Origin: Talaromyces rugulosus
Taxonomy: Eukaryota; Ascomycota; Eurotiomycetes; Eurotiales; Trichocomaceae
Assembly (NCBI RefSeq): GCF_013368755.1
Contig: NC_049566.1
Location: 4,154,001 to 4,218,000 of the forward strand
Length of the DNA: 64,000 nt
Reading direction: 5' to 3'
Shown: piece by piece, positions 43,200 through 55,508 of the stretch
Numbering within the stretch: the stretch's first letter is position 1
How the letters are laid out: every line of letters starts with the position of its first letter
Program-made: the position numbers and the translations under genes
Notes under the pieces: generated by a model
The model's database searches: none
What the model was told of the DNA's origin: nothing
What the model saw: only the letters and a program-made list of their open reading frames with translations

Positions 43200-43796
43200 A
43201 TTCGTGGCCGAGGTTCAATATTCACGACGCAGATGAAACTGCTTCCATGGGCCGCTCACGATTTCGCTGCCTCATAGCGATGTTTGTTCTAACCTTTTCC
43301 TGAGCGCATGTCGTTATCTTCGGTCGGATCAATCATCCAACGGCTTCCCGGGGCTATCGGAGCACGAAGGGAATGAATATGGCGGCATATGTTAAGGGGG
43401 GCCTTTTCTGGCTCTCCCTTTTATATCAGCATTGTTTGTGTGTATTGCTAGCATATGGGGAAGATTTGAGAGTCAAGCCCTAGATAGTAGCCCTAACCCT
43501 GATTAAGCACGGTCGAGTCGCTGCCATATCCGTCAGGCAGCGATGGCGGGGGCACGTGACTACCACCTTCCCAAAGTAGAAAATCGTCAGCGTTGTCATC
43601 CGCTAACCCAAACAGGCTAGCCTGGACTATCCTACCCCAGACTGATCCACTTGTAGCCAATGGAGGCGCGCGATTTGTTTCTCTACCGGCGAACCCGGTC
43701 TTTTTCGGCTGAATGACCGGACATTCCCTTGTGATGCTTTACTGCAATTGAGTTTCAGGGCAGACGATGCGACCTCACGACATGCTTATCAAGAGA

Positions 43797-43804
43797 TATA
43801 AATA
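43797..43804 (+). promoter_or_regulatory. TATA box of the GH2 gene
   Basis: TATAAATA, about 100 bp upstream of the ATG at 43906, fitting an inducible secreted-enzyme promoter. Confidence 0.6.
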
Positions 43805-43905
43805 GCTCACCACGTTATTTAATGCCGGCTCGCTCACTGCTGCGTGAGAGCTCCCTCACAACCCGTCCCACCTGATCGTACCTGCAGGTGAGCATAACAG
43901 CAGCA

Positions 43906-46672
43906 ATGGGTATTCTGTCACTCGCTACTCTGGTGCTGGGTGCTTTAGCGCCTCTCGGTGCCAACGGCGCTGATATAGTTTCGTCGTCGGGACAAACAGG
44001 CACAATCCCAGGGTGGAGCATACAATCCGTCTTGCATGCCCCTGACAACTTCACCGCGCTGGCCCAGCCAGGCGCCGATGTGTCAGAATGGTATCGAGTG
44101 AGCTCCCGGAAGACGGTAATGGCCGGCCTTATTGAAGCCGGTGTGTACAATGATACCGAGCTGTGGTTCTCCGACAACCTCAATCATGTTGTCGATCGCT
44201 CAGTCTTCGGCTCCCCATGGCTGTACCGGGATGAGTTCACGTTGCGCCCAAAGAAGGGTCAGCATTATTTCGTCGTCACTCATGGAATCACCTCCAAAGC
44301 GGATATATGGGTCAATGGCAAGAAGATTGCCGATAAGAGTTACCAAGTGGGTGCATACGGCGGCCACAAATATGAAGTCACCAAGCTCCTGCAGGAGGGC
44401 CCCAATGCAATCCTGGTCCAAGCCCACGAAACCAGCTACCTGTTGGACTCCGCCATGGGCTTTGTTGACTGGAACCCGTATCCACCAGACAACGGCACCG
44501 GCGTCTGGCGAGATGTTGAAATCTCCCAAACCGGCCCCGTTGCTTTGGCTCCGATTCGTGTTGTGCACGACTGGACGCCTGGCAAGGAGTCAGTCGATAT
44601 CACCATCAAAGTTAATGCAACCAACTTTGAGGACCACCTCATCCACGGCACATTTTCTGCCCAACTTAGTCTTGAATCGGACCACGTTCTTGTTCTTTCT
44701 CAACCGTTTTCCTTGGATGCAAACGAGGAAAAGGTCTTGACTGCAACTGGGACTGTCAAGAACCCACAGATCTGGTGGCCGCGACTCTGGGGCGATCAAC
44801 CCCTTTACGATGTCGGTGTTAAGGTAACAGTTAACGACAAAGTTTCAGACATTGCAGAGCCTCGGAAAATTGGCATTCGCTATGTGGAATCAGGATTGAA
44901 CGACTTCGGAGACCGTACCTTTAAGGTCAACGGAGAGCGCTTCCTTCCGTTGGGTGGCGGCTACGGCCCGGATATGTTCATGCGATGGGATGCGGAATAT
45001 GTACGGCAAAAATTTGAATTGATGCTTGATTTGGGCATGAACACCGTCAGACTAGAAGGGAAACAGGAACACCCGGAACTGTTCGAAATGGCTGATGAAA
45101 TTGGTCTTATGATCATGCCAGGATGGGAGTGTTGTGACTGGTGGGAGGGATGGACAGTAAGCAAGCCTTCATTTGGCAATTGTCGCGCCTCTAATTTTAT
45201 TGATTCTAGTACAACACTGATGTTCCCGACTATGTCCGATTTGACCACCATGACTACTGGATTGCCAACTATTCCATGCTACACGAGGCATCCATGATGC
45301 AGACGCATCCCAGTATTCTTGCATTTTTAGTGGGATCGGATTATTGGCCCGATAATCGAGCTGCATCTATCTATGTAGACGGTCTGAAAACCTGGGACTG
45401 GCCCAATCCAATTGTTGCATCCGCCGGTGAACTAGGATCTCCCAAAATTCTTGGCTCTTCGGGAGCAAAGATGCTCGGTCCCTACGACTATGTCCCCCCC
45501 AACTATTGGTATGGCGGCCAGGTCGGTGCTGCTATGGGATTCGGGTCTGAAGAGGGCCCTGGTGTGGGGACGCCGGAGATTCGAAGTTTGAAGAAGTTTT
45601 TGTCGGATGACGATTTGAACGATTTGTGGACGAAGCCGAAAAAGGGTCTCTTCCACATGTCAAGCAATGTCTCCTCGTTCTACGACCGCTCGATCTATAA
45701 TGACGCCTTGTACAACCGATATGGCGCGCCCACTAGTCTAGAGGACTATCTTCTCAAGGCACAGATTATGGATTATGAGGCTACTCGTGCCGAATATGAA
45801 GGATTTGCGTCCCTTCAGGATGCTCATCATCCGGCCACGGGAGTGTAAGTTTGACCACTTGCTTTTCCACCAGACAAATATCTAATGTGCATAGAATCTA
45901 CTGGATGATGAATAGCGCCTGGCCTAATCTGCACTGGCAGCTATTTGATTACTATCTTAACACCGCAGGGTGCTTCTACGGGGTCAAAGTCGGTGCTCGT
46001 CCAGAGCATGTTTCCTACAACTATGAGAACAATACCATCTACTTAATCAACCGTCTGAATGGTTTGAACGACGGGGATGATGGCTCTCGCTCAGTCTATG
46101 TAGAACTGATTGATACAACGGGTACTTCTCTTTCGACCAAGCAGCTCAATACTACTACAAAACCGAACCATTCAAAAGAGATTGCCAACCTCACCGCATA
46201 TGAAAAAATCAATGATGTCGCCTTTCTACGTCTTGTTCTTTCCGATAAAGAAGAAAACGTCCTTAGCCGCAATGTCTATTGGCTCACACCTCAGAACGAT
46301 GTATTACAGTGGGACAACTCGACTTGGTACTATACACCGATAACAACATACTCGAACTATACTGCTTTGCAGAATCTATCAACTGCTAATGTCAAAACGA
46401 CCGTCACACCCACAACCGAAAGCTCTAATTCAACGACAACATTGCAAGTGCAGCTCAACAACAAATCCAAGACACCTGCCTTTTTCATCAGACTTGTGCT
46501 GATTGACTCAAAGACGAATGAAAATATAAACCCCCCATATTGGTCGGATAATTATGTCACATTGTTTCCGGAAGAGTCCATTACATTGTCGGTGTCGTTT
46601 GACTCCAAACTATCTGGTTCACCAGCGGTAGAAGTGTCAGGTGGGAATATTGCGACGCATATCGTGCAATAA
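43906..46672 (+). CDS. Exo-beta-D-glucosaminidase, GH2 (GlsA/CsxA-like), secreted
   Basis: Three exons, 43906-45156, 45210-45844, 45895-46672; introns 53 and 50 bp; 887 residues. Signal peptide MGILSLATLVLGALAPLGANG. The GH2 layout is complete: N-terminal jelly roll (GSPWLYRDEF, DIWVNGKKIAD), Ig-like domain, TIM barrel from about 330 (LPLGGGYGPDMFMRWD, GMNTVRLEGKQEHPE), and C-terminal beta domains. The acids expected in this subfamily are seen as Asp461 in VGSDYWPD and Glu531/532 in GSEEGPG, spaced about 70 as for D469/E541 of Amycolatopsis CsxA. It removes GlcN from non-reducing ends of chitosan oligomers. An upstream in-frame GTG was ignored in favour of ATG. Confidence 0.93.
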
Positions 46673-47491
46673 ATTCGAGTTTACCCTGAGCAAATACTAC
46701 ATATAAATTATTTACGAATCCGTGTGGCGAATATTTAAATCAGTTGTGTTTTAGCAACATTGAACATTTGAGGCATCACTAGTGCGTTGTATGTGAATTC
46801 AATTTTATGGCATGTAAGATTATCAATCTGTGACCACGGCGCAAAACGGACTCGCAAAGTCTAGTATATAGAGAGCAACGTTCAAACACACAAGGTAATA
46901 ATATTTCCTCTTCAAACTTGTAGCCATGATTAAACAACTTGTACCATTGTGCATCTAGCTTTTGCTATTCTTGTACCTGGACATACAGAGTGTCTTAATG
47001 ACCGAGCTTGAGCGTCCCAGATCACTTTTCCTTTCGGGGGAATTTCCATCTGTGAAAATTTTTAGCATGAGCAGCCGCTTAGCTGGTATATTAGACTAGC
47101 ATTTCTTGCCCGAGTGCATGTTTCTTTAGTTTATCAAGAGTCAACTGGTGGACCAGGAAGGTCGTTTTTCTACGATCTCCACGATTTCAGGTAGACGAAG
47201 AAAAAAAGTTTCACATTGAAAGTAGCATTCAATGAATTTTTCTTATTTTCAATAGACAACCCACTGAACACATAGAGAAAATATTGTCTTCAAACCATAA
47301 CCCTGAAGACTCGAAATTTGCGCACACTTATGAAAAATCCATGAGAGAAAATCACTTCTGTCCTTTTAATTTCTTCGACAAAAGCTAACTTTCCCATCTT
47401 TGTTGGGCCAATTTTCTAAAAATACATTCGTGGGGGTGCGTCAGCTCCGAAACATACTTGACAGTCAAGTATGGCACGCTTGAACAGAGCG
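46673..47491. other. Convergent 3' region
   Basis: 0.8 kb of AT-rich sequence between convergent genes. No frame or repeat of note. Confidence 0.55.
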
Positions 47492-48160
47492 TTACACTGG
47501 TATGAACTCCCACATTGTTCCAGAGTAATCTTGAGAGCACACAACAAGCTGCTCATGGTTGGAAGAACTAATTTTCACCGGCCAAAGACCATTGGAAATC
47601 CACATTAGCAACGAATATGTTCCCTCTCTAGCATCCTGCACTCGAATGGTGAAGTAGCTATAATATCCCGTCCCAGTCATCTGGAGTGGCACTTCTTTGG
47701 CGGCTTTCAAGGGGAACAAAGAGGCATTGCTCTTCTTTATATCAATATAACAGCCAGTGATTGTACTCTTAAAACACAAAACGCGGCTCCGCTCGTAACA
47801 GAGCCAGTGGCTGGTAACTTTGCGAAAGTCACGACGAATCTCTGACTCTGGGAGTACAATCAAAATGCCCTCTCGAATAGCAATAACCCGCCTAGTTACC
47901 GAGTCGCGGATCATGTAATAATGTCCCGCAGAAGGGGATGGACGTTGGATTGAAAGCACTTGTGAGCTGGCTAAAACCGTTGTGGGTTGTGGGATGGAAA
48001 ATGCTTGTGACCTGAATAGAAGCGTTGCGGGTTGTGAGTTGCTCCGATCAGTCCCATTTCCGTTCATGCTGGGCGTGGATATCGCAGTAAGCAGCTTCTT
48101 GGTTTCAGGTACACTCTCAGCCGAATCTGTTAAGGAAGGACGTTTCTTTTCTGAAGCCAT
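47492..48160 (-). CDS. Beta-trefoil-like fungal protein, function unknown
   Basis: Single exon. ATG 48160 (MASEKKRP) gives 222 residues; the in-frame GTG upstream is not used. Residues 1-75 are polar and repetitive: two imperfect repeats are visible (FRSQAFSIPQP and ASSQVLSIQRP). Residues about 78-222 look like a beta-trefoil: GHYYMIRDSVTRRVIAIREG, SHWLCYERSRVLCFKS, YSLLMWISNGLWPVKIS and a closing SGTMWEFIPV. This pattern occurs in many uncharacterised fungal proteins related in shape to fascin or ricin-B folds. No secretion signal. A carbohydrate-binding role would be a guess. Confidence 0.65.
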   Translation of the reverse strand: MASEKKRPSLTDSAESVPETKKLLTAISTPSMNGNGTDRSNSQPATLLFRSQAFSIPQPTTVLASSQVLSIQRPSPSAGHYYMIRDSVTRRVIAIREGILIVLPESEIRRDFRKVTSHWLCYERSRVLCFKSTITGCYIDIKKSNASLFPLKAAKEVPLQMTGTGYYSYFTIRVQDAREGTYSLLMWISNGLWPVKISSSNHEQLVVCSQDYSGTMWEFIPV

Positions 48161-49026
48161 TTTTGTTGCAAGATTTGGATACACTGGTCGATCTGGACCG
48201 ATGAATACAGAGCCAAATGTTAGCAGGGGCGACTAAGGACATCTCATTATTGTTTCAAACCTTTGATGTATTTTTTGGACCAAGGAAATATTGACTCAAA
48301 CACTATAAGTAGGAACTGGGTGGTGAGTGAGAGTAGTAAGTAAGAGTGGTGAATGAGAGTGATGAGTGAGGTGGTGAGTAAGAGTGGTAAAGAAAGTGGG
48401 CACCGAGACGCGAGTTTGTTGATATTCGGTGCTGGGTGGGTCGACTCTCATGACAGATAATCAGGGAGTCTGAGATATTGTGGAAGAATCATAAACCACC
48501 AAGCCTCTGGAGCAGTCCAGGCCATTCGCGGTATGAATATTACTGACGAAAAACTTCTAGGTGCTGGACCAGGATTCAAATCCTTTTCCATACACACTGT
48601 AATATCAAATTGGATAATGTAGTCTACTTCAGCTAGAAGAAACGAGATAATACTGGCCCCTGTAATTAAAAGCAGACATGAACAAGTGGTGGGGTGGACT
48701 TGCCTCATGGTAATAAAACAACCAGGTGTCGAAATAGCTTTCGTCTCTGTAAAGGCCAATCCTATGTCTATATGTAGTGATTAATATGGTGCTTCCCCAA
48801 AAGCCTGTCCAAGTCTCTGGAAATGTGAATTGATGAAATAGTGTGATTCGTTTCCAATCATTAATATGAAGGTGATTGACATTCAAACGTACTGTATGCA
48901 ATAATAATGATAACAAGTCCTGCCTGACACAAATTTAAACTTTCACAACTTCTAAAACATGAATAACATCGCCGGTGAGAGTTATACGAGTAAAAATAAA
49001 GTATACAAAGTTCGGCGAACAATTAC
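48161..49026. other. Weakly coding region, no firm gene
   Basis: Two overlapping minus-strand frames (48629-48916 and 48448-48759) read as folded-protein-like sequence (FPETWTGFWGSTILITTYRH; AWTAPEAWWFMILPQYL). I could not join them: the only acceptor-like site (TTAATTACAG) gives the wrong phase with the GC donor candidate before it. It may be a small gene with unseen splicing or a pseudogene. Confidence 0.3.
48320..48390. repeat. Degenerate GTGAGTGAGAGTG minisatellite
   Basis: About 70 bp of imperfect repeats built from GTGAGT, GAGAGT and AGTGGT units upstream of the beta-trefoil gene. Confidence 0.7.
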
Positions 49027-49999
49027 TCATTTTCGGGTAGGGTCTCTCCAGTTCGGTGGATGCAGAGTCTTTGGGTCGATGAAACTCGTACCGGGACTCT
49101 CTGGGCGCGTCAACTCCTGGCTAACAACCGGTTGCTGTGGAGTGGGCGTTTTCGCAATTGAAGTAGCCGAAGGGTCTTGAGGAAAGAATTCGGACTCCAC
49201 TTCTGCGCGCATGGCAGGATGATCGGACAACATGAGCATCGTGGCCATCGTAAATAGTTGAGGCACGCGGAAGATTGACGGATAAGGAGGCTCTTGGTGC
49301 AAAGGAAATCTCGCTATAGCCATGTGCCGGAGGACCCTGTTCACTAGATTCCAATCGTCGACCAAATGATACCAGTCTTCAGGGAGCTGCAGGGCAAGAT
49401 CTCCGTATTTGAACACTCGAGACCCTGGGGGCTTATTTCCGTCGTATTGGTAGAACCCAAACCAACCAACGCCGTGGATTACCATGGAAAATGGCCACCC
49501 ATGTGGAATATGACATTCTTCAGCTGGGAACACGCGGTTTTCTATCTTCATCTCCAATTCGGTTCGAATATGTCTGTCGTCTTGTAAAGCAGCAAAATCT
49601 CTCGGCGACTGGGCCGGCAAGAACATGATCATCACATGATCGATGATAAGTCCATGGTAGGCAGGTTGTTCGGGGGCATTTCTAACAACGAGCGCGAATT
49701 CGGGTGCTCCGTCGTGCTCACCCGGCTTTCCGGAGATGATGGCAAATCCTCTGGACGGGGGAAAATGATGGTTAAGTATTGAGAAAGATGCACGAATAAG
49801 CAAGAACGAGCTATCGGGTCGAAATGTCAATCTCGAACAGAGACGCCGGAGTTCAGGGAATTCCGAAAGGTTGGGGCAAAAGGCGTCAGGTTTTGGTTCA
49901 CTCTGATAAGTGATCAATCATTAGTGCAAATTCTGTGTACCATCCTTCCTTGAGACGCACCAGATATTCGTTTCCCTGGGCCGACTTGCTGCTGTTCAT
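49027..49999 (-). CDS. Hypothetical fungal protein, function unknown
   Basis: Two exons: 49999-49961 (13 codons, MNSSKSAQ) and 49902-49027. The 58-bp intron (GTGCGT...TTATCAG, phase 0) is required because the large exon has no early ATG. The product has 304 residues. The middle is globular, with alternating strands (GFAIISGK, FSMVIHGVGWFGFYQY) and helices (DDWNLVNRVLRHMAIARF). The last 60 residues are Pro/Thr-rich and disordered. No known motif, signal peptide or transmembrane segment. Confidence 0.65.
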
Positions 50000-50933
50000 G
50001 ATATCGTAGGTTAATCGATAGTCCAATGAGTTGGCGACAGACTGTCTAAGCGAGATAACAACGAGAAGATCAATTGTGATATATCAATCCGTGAAGTAAC
50101 ATGAGTGTTGAGTAGAAGAACAGCGGATGAAGTCGTGACGAGCGAAAGAAAAGGAAGGAAGAAGCGGCTCTGGCAGACGTAGCGCGCTTGAGCTCCGAGT
50201 AGCTTACAGTCAACAGCAATCTGCTCTAGCATGAGTGATTTTTTTCAATCATCGGGCTAGCATTACCGGTCTACAATCGACACAATGGAGCGGTCATGCC
50301 AGTCTGTCTTCGCTTGGCGAGTTTCATTCAACAACCAGGAGAATGGTTAAGTACTTTCGTAGCAGGTACAAAGGTAACTTTTAGCACTTTCATGCTAATC
50401 CAGACCAGTACCAATGGTATTCCTCAGGTTCATGGTTCTAGGCACGAGTCAATGAAAGAATATTGACATCATGGAGAGAACGTAGTGGTGGTCGCCCAGT
50501 TGTGTGGAAGAAACAGCGTCCTTGGTAGCTTCGCGTCGTCCGCTGCAGTTCCATGGTCGCGATTAAGAGAAACAAGAGGTGGCAAGTCAGTTTGTTAGCG
50601 AAACGTTTAGCAGACTTGATCTGTTGCAGTCTCCGTACATATAGTACTAAGTGTATGATGCTCGTTGCATATCAAACAGACATCTCCGGTGTCGGCCACG
50701 GCTTAGTCAGGCCGAGGCAAGTCGGCGCCGATGGTCGCCGATGCCTATAGTCCTCTACGTCAACTGGCATGGAGAAACTGGTTTTTGTTTGTTCGCCTTC
50801 ATTTCTATTTTCTACACAGATATTCACTCGGCACCACTACGTCCTTCTTCAGCTGGCCGTTGAATTCTCTGGATACCGTCAACTCTTCCATACATCACTA
50901 AAAAGCACACCATCTTGTTTAGTGTATCGAAAC
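50000..50933. other. Divergent promoter region
   Basis: 0.9 kb between two divergent genes. Frames in it (a 73-codon minus-strand one at 50011-50232, a plus-strand one running into the next gene) look like leader sequence. No RNA gene or repeat was seen. Confidence 0.5.
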
Positions 50934-51890
50934 ATGTCAGTCAAGTCGGCAGCAACTATTCTCCGTCAGAAATTGGAAAATGGAGAGTTCATTCTGGCTC
51001 CTGGTGTTTATGATGGTTTTTCTGCCCGCATCGCTCTCCAGGTTGGATTTGATGCTCTCTACATGGTACCGTACACATGGCAACATTCCTGGCAGATCAA
51101 AACGTGCTAAGATCTCTTCTAGACAGGAGCAGGCACAACAGCCTCAATGCATGGTCAGGCAGACCTAGCAATATCCACATTGAACGACATGCGTCAAAAT
51201 GCGGAAATGATCGCCAATCTCGATTCTTCTGTGCCGTTGATTGCAGACGCAGACACCGGATACGGCGGTCCCATCATGGTGGCCCGCACAACAGAACAGT
51301 ACGCACGTTCCGGCGTTGCTGGTTTCCACATCGAAGATCAGATCCAAACGAAACGCTGTGGCCATTTAGCAGGGAAAATCCTAGTCGACACGCCTACCTT
51401 TGTCAGCCGTATCAGAGCCGCAGTGCAGACACGGCAGCGACTTGAAAGCGACATTGTGGTCATTGCCAGAACTGATGCACTTCAGAAGTTTGGCTACAAC
51501 GACGCTCTTGCCCGACTGCGTGGTGCGAGAGATGCAGGTGCGGACGTTGGGTTTCTAGAGGGGGTCAGGTCTAGAACGGAAGCCCGCCAAGTGATTGAAG
51601 ATCTGAAGCCATGGCCAGTTTTGCTGAACATGGTCGAGCACGGAGCTACGCCGACGATCTCGGCCAAAGAGGCCCAAGAAATAGGCTTCAAAATCATGAT
51701 TGTGCCTTTTGCAGGCCTCGCCCCAGCATACAAAGCAATCAGCGATTCAATGGAGCAGCTAAAGGAAACCGGCCTTCCAAAGACAGAGTTCACACCGCAG
51801 CAGCTATTCCGGGTGTGTGGGCTGGACGATAGCGTCAAGATTGACGAGGCTGCTGGAGGATATGCTTTTGAGGGCGGCGTCGATTTGTAG
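50934..51890 (+). CDS. ICL/PEP-mutase superfamily enzyme
   Basis: Two exons, 50934-51065 and 51123-51890, intron 57 bp phase 0, 299 residues. TIM-barrel lyase of the isocitrate lyase/PEP mutase superfamily. Visible motifs: PGVYDGFSARIAL, the mobile-loop-side TGAGTTASMHG across the intron, Mg2+ ligands in PLIADADTGYGG and HIEDQ, the catalytic-loop KRCGHLAGK and VVIARTDAL, then LEGVRS and NMVEHGATP. This fits fungal methylisocitrate-lyase-like, dimethylmalate lyase or oxaloacetate acetylhydrolase-type proteins that cleave C-C bonds of 2-hydroxy or 2-oxo dicarboxylates. The exact substrate cannot be told. The N-terminus lacks a targeting signal, so it is probably cytosolic. Confidence 0.9.
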
Positions 51891-52183
51891 TTTGTCTGCT
51901 CATGTTAGCGGCTCGTTTCATCTGTTGGCCAATTCATGTTGTATCGGGATAGATAGCCGTAAGTCAGGGGTCGATGACTGCCTATCAGTCCATGAATAAC
52001 GAAACACGATACTAAATAATGAACTTGGCAACTCGAGCAGTGCGAGAAGAACAAATTGATAGGAGCGGCTTAGCGCCGTCATGTGATGCCGCTGGCTCCG
52101 AATCCTCCGATCGATCGACTCCGATAGCTTTGGGCAACGACCGCTTCCTTCCAATGACAATCGCCGGTCTCACAGACTCAGGA

Positions 52184-55112
52184 ATGGCCACAACCGAGGG
52201 ACAGCCCAGCGCTCCCAAGCCTGGACTCGGCGATTTGGAAAAAGAATTAGTGTGCTCGGTACGTCGAATATTCCCCGAATAGCGTTGTTTTCAACCCATG
52301 GATATTTTCGTTCTGGAAATGGCGGGGAAAAGTGGGTATTCCGTATCGTCACCATCGCTGACACGAGACGCAAAACAATTAGATTTGCACAGAGCTATTG
52401 TATCAGCCTCTCACCTTGCTCGACTGTTTGCATACTTTTTGCGGCTCTTGTTTGAAAGAATGGTTTTCGTGGCAAGCTGTGCGGCCGCGCACTTCGAGCT
52501 CAGCTCCTCGATTCACTTGTCCGTCCTGTCGAGCCTGCGTTCGTGCAACGAGACCAAATGCCACAGTAACGACACTGCTAGATATGGTGCTGAAGGCAAA
52601 TCCGGAGCACGCGAGATCGGAGCAAGACAAACAGGAAATCGCGAAGAAATACAAGCCCGGGGATTCTGTGCTTGTCTCGCCAGAGGGTTCCGATGCTGAT
52701 GAAGAAGACCGACAACTGATCGACAACGTGAGACAGCAAAGCCTGGCCGAAGTTTCTAGGGCTCACAGACGAAGAGCATCCAGTGGTCATGCAGGGGAAA
52801 CGTTCAGCAGGCGACAAACAAGAAGCGCGGACAACCGAGAAAGGTCGGACGACGAACGCAGAAGTCGCCACAATAATGAGCGTATTACTAGACGACGAGC
52901 CCAGCAGAATGCTGCCATGAATGCTGCTAGAGCAGGTGTGACCGTCGGCCCGGATAATGATCCTGCTCGGCGGATAGAGCATCAATCGAGTCTACGTTCC
53001 CTACTAAGTGCGTCGGACGTCGCAGATACAACGCAAGACGAAATTGTCCGTTTGATCATGGAAGAAGGGATGTTGGATGGGATAGACCTGAGTGGATTAG
53101 ACCAGGCTCAAGAAGAAGAGCTGAGCGATCGACTCGTGCAGATTTTCCTTAGCCGACACCCCGAGCGGTCAAGAAGGAGCAGCGAAAACACAGAGCGTCC
53201 ATCACCTTCATCACAGCAACATCGTCGATCTAGATCACATACTGCCCAGAGTGGAAACCCTGTGTCATCGACGGTAGAAGCTGGGAGGCGCCCTCCCGTG
53301 TCCCGGCCCCATCTCCTAGAAGCAACTCCCACTCCATTGCGGCATCAACGAAGAGCATCGGACGAGACTCGACGACGAAGAACATCTCCAACTCCCGTGT
53401 CTCCAGCATCGACGTCTGAAACTGCCCTTAGACCAGCAATGCGGTCCTCTAGCGACATGACAAACAATCGCCCTAGTGGCTCTCCATCTCAGCCTAGAAC
53501 TAGAGAGTCATCGGCAGCTTCTATTTCGCGGCGATCGACCGAGCCCGAAGGTCGTGCCTCGGACATGTGGCTAGCTGGAACCAGAGACAGTTCACAGCAG
53601 CCACAGACTGGAAGACAGGTGCTCGCTTCAACGGATACAAGCAGTCCAAGTGTAATGACACAAACGGAACGGACACGTTCAAGTTCCAATAGTGGGTTAG
53701 CAGGTGTGTCTGCAGTCGATACACCCTCTCCTTCTTCCAGTGCTCCCAATTTACCAATTGCGGCACGACGAACTGCAGTATCGCGTCCGACAGCAAGACA
53801 ACATCCAATCCGTGTGCCCTCTACTCATTACAGGGAGCCTTCTATATCATGTGAACGTTGTGGAAAGACGGATATTCAATACAGTCTTCATAAGCGATGT
53901 ACAAAATGCAAAGATGGCGATTATCACGTCTGTTTTCACTGTTATCGCCTCGGCCAGGGATGCCCCCACTATTATGGAGTTGGTAGTATCGGCGAGGCTG
54001 TTTTCAAGAAGCAACATCACCCAGCAACTAGATTGGCAGTGGAGCAACCTCATGTTTTGACTTCACAACGATATCGAAAACCGAAAGAAAGTTCGCTGCG
54101 TGGCACGTCCGATAGAAAGCAGATAACCAACGAAGATCCAGCCATTCGATTGGAAGACGGCATGTTCTGCGATATTTGCCAATCTGCGGCTAGCAACTGC
54201 TTTTGGCAATGTGGCGATTGTAATGATGGAGAATGGGGCTATTGTCGTCGCTGTGTAAACCAGGGACGCTGTTGTAACCATTCATTGCTGCCTATTCGCA
54301 GAGTATTGCCAACCGAGACTGCTACATCTCCTACAGAAGCGACACCAACCGGACTAGCTATTGTTCCCGCGTCATTGACATCTCCTGGTTCGACGGCTTA
54401 CCAAGTGTTATCATTTTCAACTGAATGCGACATTTGCAAATATCCCATCGCACCATCATCGACCCGATTTCACTGTCTTCAATGCAACGAGGGGGATTAT
54501 GATGTTTGTACAAATTGCTACCTGAAACTGGTTGCGTCTGGGAAGATCAGCAAGGAAAACGGACACAGTGGCTGGCGTCGGTGTTTGAACGGTCACCGCA
54601 TGATCGTGGTTGGATACGAGGACCATGAAAAAGGCCAGCGACGGGCTATCGTTCGAGATCTTGTTGGCGGTTATACTCTGAAAGACGAGATCCCGCAGCC
54701 CTCTAGTCGCTCCGACTCTCAAGCTTCACTCGCCTCACCCGACCTTGGTACTGGAGACTGGTCCTGGAAAGAAGGAAATACAAAACGCAAAAAGGCCAGT
54801 CGCGTTCGCACTACGCACACCGACGCTTCTTCACCTACACCAGATGCTTCGTCGCCAAATGTGTCTCAACCACCATCTGGCCGTCGCGTAGTAGGCACTG
54901 TCTTCCCACCTGACGGTGGCTTAGGCCTGGTCTTGAATGCTAGTTGGTCATATTTCGCAGATGACAATTGCACGGACGAGCTGTCATTCCCGCGCGGCGC
55001 AGAAATCACAGAGGCAGAAAATATCAATGATGAGTGGTACTGGGGCTATTACGCTGGACACACGGGATTATTCCCAGGGAACCATTGCGTCTTGGTCAAG
55101 GAAATTACTTGA
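52184..55112 (+). CDS. RING - triple ZZ-type finger - SH3 protein, probable E3 ubiquitin ligase
   Basis: Two exons, 52184-52258 and 52383-55112. The 124-bp intron (GTACGT...AATTAG) splits the RING: KELVCS joins ICTELLYQPLTLLDCLHTFC, followed by CLKEWF and CPSC. From ATG 52184 the product has 934 residues; an in-frame ATG at 52019 would add 55. After a long Arg/Ser-rich disordered middle come three Cys/His fingers of ZZ type: CERCGKTD with CFHCYRLGQGC, CDICQSAA with CRRCVNQG, and CDICKYPI with CTNCYLK. The last 60 residues are an SH3 domain (WSYFADDNCTDELSF, EWYWGYYAGHTGLFPGNH). RING plus protein-binding SH3 suggests a substrate-specific ubiquitin ligase. Confidence 0.88.
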
Positions 55113-55508
55113 TTGAATGAATGTCTATGGGATATTATTATTCTTCTTGTTAGTATTTGTGTTGTGTGGATGGATATGAAGTGTTGATTATGATGATGAC
55201 GATGACGACGACGATGATGATTATGATTTCTATAGTATAGTGCATGGCATAGCATTGATGAGGAGATTTTTTTTAATAAACAGATTTTTATCAAATTCAC
55301 ATGTGCTCAAATATATCTCTAGCACAATTCTACGCTGGGAGCAAATAGGACTAAGTGATGGGAGTGTTAAGAGAAATATGGAATCTTGGAAAGATCCGTC
55401 AATCGAATTACTTAAAATATATACATTAATACGAATACAAGCAATAAAAACCTCCCATGTTGGTTGCATCAAACAAACTTCACACCACCAGTAACCCCAA
55501 CGAATCAA
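55113..55508. other. Convergent 3' region with GAT/GAC repeat
   Basis: Terminator sequence between the RING and annexin genes, including a GAT/GAC-type trinucleotide tract at about 55186-55225. No gene seen. Confidence 0.6.

Larger units (their letters stand above)
42415..43905. other. 1.5-kb divergent promoter region
   Basis: No gene is evident between the Dabb and GH2 genes. It holds a 12-bp inverted repeat and a consensus TATA box. Around 43560-43720 the sequence is GC-rich with CACGTGAC and CCAAT-like (GCCAATGG) elements, so regulation of the GH2 gene is probably concentrated there. Confidence 0.5.

Noticed and set aside
43491..43500. CCCTAACCCT as an interstitial telomere repeat
   Set aside because: Only about one and a half units; too short to separate from chance.
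50011..50232. 73-codon minus-strand frame upstream of the hypothetical gene
   Set aside because: Hydrophobic stretch without a family match, lying in the probable 5' leader; no splice joins it to the coding exons.
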